DNA of 64,000 bases. Source: Acanthosepion pharaonis (Eukaryota; Mollusca; Cephalopoda; Sepiida; Sepiidae). Under the pieces are notes generated by a model. The model was not told the DNA's origin, searched no databases, and saw only the letters and a list, made by a program, of their open reading frames with translations. Positions 57,049 through 64,000 of the stretch are shown here, one piece after another. The stretch spans positions 248,001 to 312,000 of the forward strand of contig CAHIKZ030005409.1 of NCBI GenBank assembly GCA_903632075.3, read 5' to 3'. The first letter of the stretch is position 1. Each line of letters begins with the position of its first letter. The translations under genes and the position numbers were made by a program.

Positions 57049-57996
57049 GCCTTCTTTTGTTGCCTGCACCTCTGTCACTTTTACCGGCTGAGGTATCTCT
57101 TTTTGTGGGGGTGGAGGTAAAACTTTCGGAGACTTCTTGCCTCTGACCACCTCCTTCCACTCTCCGTCCGATTTAGACGTCCCCTCCTCCGGTCGACTTG
57201 CAATAACTTTTTTTGCTGTTGCAGCTGCCGTTTGTGGTGCAGCTTGTGTGCCCTTCTTACTGGGGCACTCCTTCGCCATGTGGCCCGACACACCACAGGA
57301 CCAGCACCAAGGCTTCCTGCCCTCCACCACCACCAGCATCCTCCTATCTCGGCAGGTCAACGTGTTGGGGACGTCCCTAAATGCACTTCTATTTAGAGTT
57401 AACTGCAGTTCCATGTCCCCCGTCTCAATTCCAGCCTTACTTCTGAGGGCTTTTACTTCATTCACCTCTCCATACTTGGTGAAGAAGGCCCCCATCCTGT
57501 CTTCGGAAATGTCCACGGGCACCCCATGGACGGTAATCCTTGTCCTGCGGGTGCCCATGTATTCTGTCTGAAGTCTCAGGGTCTTGGACGACAACGTCTT
57601 CCCGGCCAAATCCCTGGCTTCTTGTTCTGTTGCGAGAAGAATGTCCCATAGGGCGTTAGTTCTTCTCGCCAGCACTTTTGGGTGTATGTGAAGAGCCTTC
57701 AGAGTTTCTTCCATGCTTTCCCTGCTGACTCCAAATAACTTTTTTGTTTTCACGTCCGAAGTCAGCAGGGAAATTGTTCTCGGTTCCACAGCACTTAGGG
57801 CCTCCTTAATAGTGAGGAACTCATTGCCCTTGAATGTTTCTTCAAATACACTTCTTTGGCTAGCATAAAAGCTGCCATCTTTCTGGGCCGGCCTGTTTTC
57901 TGCCCAGGCCGATTTGTTAGGCGACGCCGGGTCTGGAACCGGTGTCTTAGGAAGGTTGGAATTGTTGTTGTCGACCATGGTGGAAAAACCCACCAC
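56678..57996 (-). CDS. LINE copy 2 ORF1: RRM-like and CCHC protein
   Basis: Open from MVGFSTMVDNNNSN (57996) for 368 codons to 56890. Residues about 150-190 are RRM-like (RITVHGVPVDISEDRMGAFF), about 225-240 the CCHC knuckle CWSCGVSGHMAKEC, and about 305-345 polyQ and alanine/threonine-rich. A run of six G at about 56911 differs in length from copy 1 and shifts the frame away from the acidic KRCREEDEDDEEENKRQ tail (to 56678). The intact family protein therefore probably includes that tail. Expected role: RNA binding and chaperone in the retrotransposition complex. Confidence 0.8.
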
Positions 57997-58304
57997 AGTC
58001 TAACGGCGTAAAAACTCACAGGACAAAATTTGTTATTTAAGAACAAAAATAAAAGTACGAAATGGGGGAAACCAAAGACAATAATAGTTTTAACAAAAAG
58101 GAAAACGGCAAATTAAAATGCGGGAGGGGGAAAAAAACGAGAAAGAATCAAAAATACCGAGTCAACAAAAGGCAATAAGAAAACCAAGAAAGAAACGAAA
58201 AATAAAAGGTTTTTTGAAAATAAAGGAAAAAAAAAAAAAAAAAAGGAAAAAACTTATCGATTTAGGACGTCCGAATTCTTTTTTCTTGACAGGCGGATCT
58301 TACT
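57997..58304 (-). other. 5' UTR of LINE copy 2
   Basis: Purine-rich on the plus strand; equivalent to 51474-51766. Ends at GACAGGCGGATCT next to the terminal-repeat segment. No promoter motif is obvious. Confidence 0.7.
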
Positions 58305-58753
58305 CAAGCCATTATCAAAGATGTAAATACAAACATATCAAACAATATATGGACACGGCAGTGATGATATAGTCTGTCATTGTATGTTTACATAGTGGAT
58401 CACTAAGCAACGATGAACACGCGCATATAAGACGCTAGAAGCGAAAATCGCACCGCATCTCATGACGTCACACATGACTACACGAGAGTGAATTGGAGAA
58501 TGAAATAAGGAAAGCCGTTGGTATAACCAATGGCTTCTGTTACCAATTATTGAAATTATAGACATTTAAGAATATTTGTAGAGATTCCATAGTTGATTTT
58601 GTTTAGGTTGGGTTTTAACTGTTTGATGTATAATGCTTCAAGTATTTTTAGTTTTTGTCTATTGTTTTCATGTCGAAGTATAGTTGTGTTTTTCGACAAG
58701 TATTTTACGGAATTGTGTGTGCGGGCAGGCATGTTGTTTTAAATGCCTAAAAA
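58305..58753 (-). repeat. Inner Penelope-like terminal arm, proximal part
   Basis: Continuous from the 224 bp segment (to 58528) through AATGGCTTCTGTTACC into the endonuclease end of the element. The whole stretch is the inverse of 59683-60118. Confidence 0.92.
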
Positions 58754-58895
58754 TGTTAGAGTTTTCATTAAGATGTAGTGTCAAGCGTCGTGAAAGCGAG
58801 TTTGTGGTGTGACCAACATAAATATTATTTAATTCGTTGGAGATACACTCTCCCAAAGGGCACTTGAATTTATAAACTATGTTGGTTTTTTGCAA
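58668..58895 (-). pseudogene. Inner Penelope-like element GIY-YIG endonuclease
   Basis: Frame reads NIVYKFKCPLGEC, then NNIYVGHTTNSLSRRLTLHL, then a histidine/cysteine stretch (FRHLKQHACPHTQFRKIL). I-Y-V-G..T...R is the GIY-YIG core of Penelope-like endonucleases and the preceding cysteines fit the linker. The remaining C-terminus (ILEALYIKQLKPNLNK) is readable from the inverted copy at 59700-59879. It would cut target DNA for insertion. Confidence 0.85.
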
Positions 58896-58899
58896 ATCG

Positions 58900-59391
58900 C
58901 TAACCGGGGAGAAGAATCATTGCGAAGTATTAAGTTGGATATACTAGATTTAGTGTAGTATATGATTAATTTAATTTTTTGCTAGGATCTGTAGTTGATA
59001 TATTAGAATTTACTAAATTTTTTTTAGTATGTGTTCATCTTGTTTATAATTAGTATGCATTTGATTACGATATAGGAGATTAATATATTTGAGATCAGTA
59101 GAAGCAGTATTATGTACAATTTGCTTATTATTGAGATTTCTAAGAAAGCATCTTATTTGTTCATCAACTATATAGTTTGGAAAGCTATATTAGTGTGTCT
59201 TTTATATTCTTTAGTTCACTGTAAAAAATCTGTTTGGTGGATGAATTAGTTTCTGCACAATGTATTAGATTCTTTATAATTGCTATTTTGTAGTAATATG
59301 GGCATTCGCTCTTGTAGTTAAGTGTACATGAATTTATGCTTGTAGGTTTTTTTGTATGGAGAAATAGTAAATTTGTTATTATTTGTGTTTA
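58900..59391 (-). pseudogene. Inner Penelope-like element, RT-to-endonuclease region
   Basis: AT-rich sequence between the RT palm and the endonuclease on the same strand, with short interrupted frames. It corresponds to the RT thumb and linker. No further motifs are confidently readable. Confidence 0.6.
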
Positions 59392-59690
59392 TTAATATGT
59401 CAAGGAAGGGATTTTATTATTAGTATTAAGTTCATATGTGAATTTAAGGACAGAATTATTTTGGAACCGTTTTTGAAGTTGAATTATTTCATCTGTATTT
59501 TTAACTAACATAAGAATATCATCAACGTATCTTAGGCAGATTGATGGTTTTTTAAAATCTGTAAATATCTTATTTTCTAGGTTCGACATGTAGAAATTGC
59601 TAAATGTCGGGCCCAATACTGAACCCATGGAGACACCATCACGTTGTATATATATATTGTTATTATTATCAAAGAAAGGGACTTTTTAGG
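59392..59690 (-). pseudogene. Inner Penelope-like element reverse transcriptase (partial)
   Basis: Frame 59628-59392 reads MGSVLGPTFSNFYMSNLE and ICLRYVDDILMLVKN, with the catalytic YVDD. Just upstream, in a shifted frame, FDNNNNIY precedes it. These are motifs B and C of Penelope-type RT. The N-terminal part is absent: the sequence joins the inverted arm at 59683-59690, so the copy is 5'-truncated. Confidence 0.88.
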
Positions 59691-60231
59691 CATTTAAAAC
59701 AACATGCCTGCCCGCACACACAATTCCGTAAAATACTTGTCGAAAACACAACTATACTTCGACATGAAAACAATAGACAAAAACTAAAAATACTTGAAGC
59801 ATTATACATCAAACAGTTAAAACCCAACCTAAACAAAATCAACTATGGAATCTCTACAAATATTCTTAAATGTCTATAATTTCAATAATTGGTAACAGAA
59901 GCCATTGGTTATACCAACGGCTTTCCTTATTTCATTCTCCAATTCACTCTCGTGTAGTCATGTGTGACGTCATGAGATGCGGTGCGATTTTCGCTTCTAG
60001 CGTCTTATATGCGCGTGTTCATCGTTGCTTAGTGATCCACTATGTAAACATAACAATGACAGACTATATCATCACTGTCGTGTCCATATATTGTTTGATA
60101 TGTTTGTATTTACATCTTTGATAATGGCTTGAGGTAAGCCGAAAGCTTAGATTTTATTAAAAATAATGGATAAATATTGTGAATTTCTTTTTCGGTAAAT
60201 GATAATGTTACCAAACTTATCAGAAGATACG
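59683..60231 (+). repeat. Inner Penelope-like inverted arm, right
   Basis: Inverse of 58305-58753 and 45120-45445. It contains the end of the endonuclease ORF on the plus strand (59700-59879), then the terminal repeat, including TTGATAATGGCTTGAGGTAAGCCGAAAGC (split here: TTGATAAT, GGCTTGAGGTAAGCC, GAAAGC). It is uninterrupted and so shows the pre-insertion state of the LINE target. Confidence 0.92.
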
Positions 60232-60291
60232 AAAAATTTTACATAAAATAAATAGACAACACTTGTCTATATTATTTAATGAAACGTGTAT

Positions 60292-60293
<2 letters not shown>

Positions 60294-60333
<40 letters not shown>

Positions 60334-60359
60334 ACAAAAAGAAAACCCTAACCCTAAAC
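60294..60359. repeat. (TA)n and CCCTAACCCTAAA motif, right
   Basis: About 18 TA units, then GAAAACCCTAACCCTAAAC. Mirrors the left side in content but the telomere-like motif has the same, not inverted, orientation. Confidence 0.85.
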
Positions 60360-60499
60360 TTTGTCATTGCTTTACGATAGTGCGCAGTAATTTTGAGTAA
60401 GAGAAAGCAGTAAATAGGCCAAAAAGTTATGATTGCGCTAGGGAGGCGAACGTAACAGATCCGATTTTTTCTGGTCGATAACTCCAAATCGTTAGGTTT

Positions 60500-60613
60500 T
60501 ATCATAATTGCAATTGTTAATTCGAGTTCAGCATGTACATTTATACGGAAATATGATGATTTCGAAAAAATTTAATAGATATTTAGCCCAGGAATTGAAA
60601 AGCAAATTTACTG
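60500..60613. repeat. Outer inverted repeat, right copy
   Basis: Inverse of 44960-45072. Confidence 0.9.
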
Positions 60614-60642
60614 TAATTCCTATTGATTGTAAAGTGCAAGTT

Positions 60643-60684
60643 GTAATCTTCCTTGTGAGAATCTTTTCTCACAAGGAAGATTAC
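60643..60684. repeat. Perfect 19 bp hairpin
   Basis: GTAATCTTCCTTGTGAGAA at 60643-60661 and its exact inverse at 60666-60684, with a 4 nt loop TCTT. It sits at the point where the outer Penelope-like RT frame ends. Confidence 0.95.
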
Positions 60685-61190
60685 TAGCGTTTAATTTGTA
60701 AACATTGGCTGTAGATTATAGATTTTTTTAGGTTGGTTGGGTGGCAGCTATTGAAATTAAGGTAGCAATGACCATCAGTAGGCTTAGTGTATAGTATAGT
60801 AGAGATGTGGTTGTTATTGAAACGCACTATTGTGTGCAGAAACGGAATGGAAGTTGTAGAATATTCCATAATAAATTTGATGATGCAGTGGAAATTAGTA
60901 AGGTGTTTTTTTAAGATGTAGGAGATTGTTCTCTCCGTGTGTCCATATGGAGAAATGTCGTCTATGTACCTGTGGTAGTGTTGGGTGTCAGATGGTATCT
61001 ACTAAACATATCTTGTTCAAGGGCATCCATGAAAATATCAGCATAGCTGGGGGCCATTTTCGTCCCCAATGTTGTGCCTCTAACATGAAGAAAATGATGC
61101 TCGTTGAACTGAAAGTTTTTATGTGTGAGCATGAAATGTTCGAAATATCTAGTATTTGGTGCTCGGGGAAGTCTCTGGTGTTTCAAAAAT
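60684..61190 (-). pseudogene. Outer Penelope-like reverse transcriptase relic
   Basis: Frame 61186-60962 reads FQFNEHHFLHVRGTTLGTKM and APSYADIFMDALEQ (motif B). The next part reads YRYIDDISPYGHTE in another frame near 60975-60935 (motif C). Frame 60869-60684 continues YTKPTDGHCYLNFNSCHPTN and KKSIIYSQCLQIKR (motifs D/E). All are classic Penelope-type RT segments. Frameshifts make it inactive. Its downstream half likely lies at 44.2-45.0 kb. Confidence 0.88.
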
Positions 61191-61229
61191 CTTTACAGGC
61201 CCACCTCATGTGGGATGTTAGAATATAAG

Positions 61230-62330
61230 GATGACAGGAGTGCATTGTCCGGTAAACTATCTTTATTACTCAGAATCTTTAGGAAATGGGTCGCGCGCAC
61301 GCGCGTGTGTGTGTGTACAAACCCTATTTAATCTCTGTGTACCCTGACTTTAATCTCCTAGAAAGCTATTACCCAAATGGAGTTTAAATGTCCCCATTAA
61401 CAGTCATCTCCCAGTTTAAATTGTTTTGTTTTCCTTGAAGCAATATGTCCGTACGTTCTCTTTTGTGCTGACAAAAACTCAAATGCTGACTTGCATCCGC
61501 AAAAATTTACTAAGATTCCTTAGTCATCTTTATTTTAAGAACACAGCGCAGTCATTTATAAATGTGGATTTGTGGCACGTGTCCTCTGATGGTTCACTGA
61601 TGACTTCTTGTCTGATTAGTCCGATTGTTGACAGCAAAGCCAAAGGGGATCTGATACTTTTAGAATAGAAAAACATTAACAAAAAACAAATATATAAATT
61701 ACCCATGCATAAAAACGGGCACACACACACGTAAAAACAATCAGGCACAGATACATGCACATATACACGCACATAGAAAGTCTGGGTACATATGTAAAAG
61801 ATAGGTATGCAGAGATAAACTGACATCAGAAGGATGTCATCAGAAGTTTGTGCAAACCAGCGCCAGACATCAAAAGTGCGAGTTCCACTTTCAATTTCAA
61901 ATTATGCAACCTTACATTTCACTAATGAAGAGCAGGAAAGAACTTAAATCAACCTGAACGAATTGCAGGTTCTTATAGAAAAATGTATTTGTGTAATGAG
62001 TTAGCAAGCTGAAAAAAAATTGCCGTTGCAAAAGCATAGATGTGATGGAATGTCATTAGAAAAGTAGAATTTAGAAGGAAGTTGGAATATCGTACTTATA
62101 AGAATTCACTTTCGACCAGTCACGGCAGAATGGTTCCACTTCTGCGTATTAGAAGTTTTAAAACAGTGTTAGTTCTACTTAACAACTAACTATTCATCTA
62201 TAATAGCATTTCGGAACTTTTTCGGTAAGCTTGATCGAATCGTTAAGTTCAATCGAATCCATATTTGGAGAGATGACTTAGTATTTAAAGCGTTTAAAAT
62301 TTCCTACCATAGGGTATTTAGTTCATAACG
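61230..62330. other. No recognised gene
   Basis: Short alternating CG/GT tract at 61292-61315. ORFs at 61426-61668 (plus) and 61530-61826 (minus) overlap on opposite strands and show no motif. Confidence 0.5.
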
Positions 62331-62339
62331 AAGTAAGGC

Positions 62340-62740
62340 TAAATCTCGGATGGCTGGGTATTTAGAAAAAAGGTTTCCAGGACTAACTAATACTAATGCA
62401 AAAAAGGAAATTGACGAGGATTGTGGTTGGTTCCCGTGTTTGAAAAGTAGGATTAGATCGCTTATAGCTGACTCAACCGAAATAGGCTAGCAGCTCAAAT
62501 GACATTAGAAGATAGCTTAGATCAGGCTGATAAAAAGAGATATAGGTGAAGTAACCGTAGCTAAGGCGATACTGGCCTCCTTGCTTATCAAGAAGGATCA
62601 GAATCTGCTATTTAGGTCATGATTAAAAAGAATATCTTTTGAAGCAACAAACATTGTACCTGGATTACTTAAGGAGGATGTTCAAAACGCACTAATCGGC
62701 ATAAAACTCGTGTTACATCATCAGGCGGATTACAGCTAAG
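62340..62740 (+). pseudogene. Coding-like degenerate frame, identity unknown
   Basis: One plus-strand frame is readable for about 390 nt with only about five stops and normal-looking composition (AGYLEKRFPGLTNTNAKKE, ISFEATNIVPGLLKEDVQN, ALIGIKLVLHHQADY). The stops are single-base changes from sense codons (TAG, TGA). It looks like a decayed transposon or retrogene reading frame. I do not recognise the family. Confidence 0.35.
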
Positions 62741-62744
62741 AACC

Positions 62745-64000
62745 AAGGCATATGTAAGAAATTTGGGGACTACTTCCGAAAGATCTTCACAGTTGTTGGT
62801 ACAGGGGGATATTTAACGTTTTAGGAGTAAAGAAAAACATGGCGGGAATAGATTAGCTATTATTTGTAATTTTTCCATACATATTTTCCTTTTCAGTTAC
62901 TTTTATCGTAATTTCTCAGGACATTTTTCGCAGACGATCTTTCTACGGTTGTTAGTAAACATTGCGGATCGGAAATAATAAAAAAACATCAGCGAAATTT
63001 CAGCTTTCCTCCTTTTATTATTTTGAAGTTTTCTTCGTATAGCATTAAGTTAAGAACGATTAGTTACATAAACTCAACTAGTCATACAGCTTTCATTATT
63101 CATTTTTTAGGAACGACCGACAATACTATCTTTATAGTTTTTTTTTTATCCATTTTCAGATTTTATTATGCAAGTCGATATATACACAATATTTTCAAGA
63201 TATAGTTATCTTAATATGTTAAATATACCATATGAATTTCAACTAGTCTGTTTTTATTAGAAATATTTACAATAAATTTTTATTACATCCATATTTTCAT
63301 GAGTCGTAAGAAGGATATGAATTTATTGAGTGATAGGAAAACAACATTGGAAATTACGAAAAGGTTTAACTAAAGTAGTAAAACAAACTGAAAGCATTGC
63401 AAAATAAGAAATATACGAACGGAATTTAAGAAAGTCACAAAATTGAGAAAAATTAAAATGGTAATAGGCAGGTAAAGTAGATTAACCACAGAGAAAATAT
63501 GGGGGAAAGATAAAACTTATCCATTAAAACTAGTCAATGTAGTAATTCTAGATTTATAACAAATCAGGTATTAAATCTAAAAATTCGATATTAATTATAG
63601 ATCTAACTCCCCAAAGTTGAACGGTGGGCATTAATTAATTAAATTTTATTGTGGAAACATTGATTTGCTTAATAAAACTGACAATGTACATACACACGTA
63701 GTAGTAATATATTGAATTTATACTATTATAAATTATTATACATTATCCAAAAAGGAATAAAAGTTAGTTTGGACCGATTAATATTTATTTTCCTAGATGT
63801 TTTGTCTACAGTCAGCTGCTGTATGGTAGAAATGAACTGAGTAAGACAGACCCTTTAGCTTGTCCAGACCCATTCATCATGGCTGACTTTCGATAATCCT
63901 TATTCCGATTTCCTGTACAAGATGAAGACAAATTTGATTCTACACGGTATCACGTTGTCAGATGATGTGGCAAGGAAATGTCTCTCTGCCTTTGACAAGT
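62745..64000. other. AT-rich sequence, no gene recognised
   Basis: No ORF of note (60 codons at 63023-63205 without motifs). Nothing else identifiable. Confidence 0.5.

Larger units (their letters stand above)
51990..58304 (-). mobile_element. Tx1/L1-superfamily LINE, copy 2 (6.3 kb)
   Basis: Near identical to copy 1 and in the same orientation. ORF1 is better preserved (368 codons open) while ORF2 carries more frameshifts. A deletion of about 17 bp (near 55545) relative to copy 1, and different indels elsewhere, show the copies are distinct sequences rather than one duplicated in assembly without change. Confidence 0.9.

Overview
This is a gene-poor stretch of an animal nuclear genome made almost entirely of transposable elements and simple repeats. 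The AT-rich background, many long (TA)n tracts, abundant Penelope-like elements, a 5S rRNA/tRNA-derived SINE and no recognisable host gene fit a large repeat-rich invertebrate genome. A cephalopod mollusc is my best guess, but that is inference. No bacterial operon, CRISPR array or intact host gene is visible.

Layout. 1-9.4 kb: AT-rich DNA dominated by a 4.7 kb degenerate minisatellite, a roughly 1.2 kb block interrupting it, a mariner-type transposase relic near 5.9 kb and small hairpins. 9.5-14.3 kb: a minisatellite of about 57 bp units, split by a decayed Ty3/gypsy (Mag-like) element on the minus strand. 16.6-21.6 kb: a nearly complete Ty3/gypsy element on the minus strand, with both LTRs, a 5 bp target duplication (CATAT), a polypurine tract, gag, protease, RT, RNase H and integrase, disabled by frameshifts. 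23.48-23.84 kb: a solo LTR with a perfect 5 bp duplication (ATGAC). 24.9-37.5 kb: microsatellites, hammerhead-like segments beside (TA)n tracts, and relics of Jockey-like and RTE-like LINEs. 38.4 kb: a composite SINE head of 5S rRNA-like plus tRNA-like sequence. 41.5-42.7 kb: an internally deleted Helitron.

43.3-61.2 kb is a nested complex, all coding on the minus strand. An outer Penelope-like element (RT relic at 60.7-61.2 kb, endonuclease relic at 44.2-45.0 kb) is split by an inner Penelope-like element with inverted terminal arms (45.12-45.45 + 58.3-58.75 kb and 59.68-60.23 kb). The inner element's terminal repeat carries two tandem copies of a 6.3 kb Tx1/L1-superfamily LINE, separated and flanked by three copies of a 224 bp stretch of that repeat. 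Each LINE copy has ORF1 (RRM-like plus CCHC, polyQ, acidic tail), an extra 157-residue ORF of unknown function, and ORF2 (APE endonuclease, RT, C-terminal zinc-binding motif).

The most unusual signals are: (1) a family of hammerhead-ribozyme-like cores, CTGA(A/C)GAT...TGAAAC, next to (TA)n tracts; (2) the tandem LINE pair in a Penelope terminal repeat with a possible 224 bp target duplication; (3) the extra ORF in this LINE and a splice-acceptor-like tract just before ORF2; (4) the 5S-tRNA composite SINE head. Positions at the edges of decayed elements are approximate.
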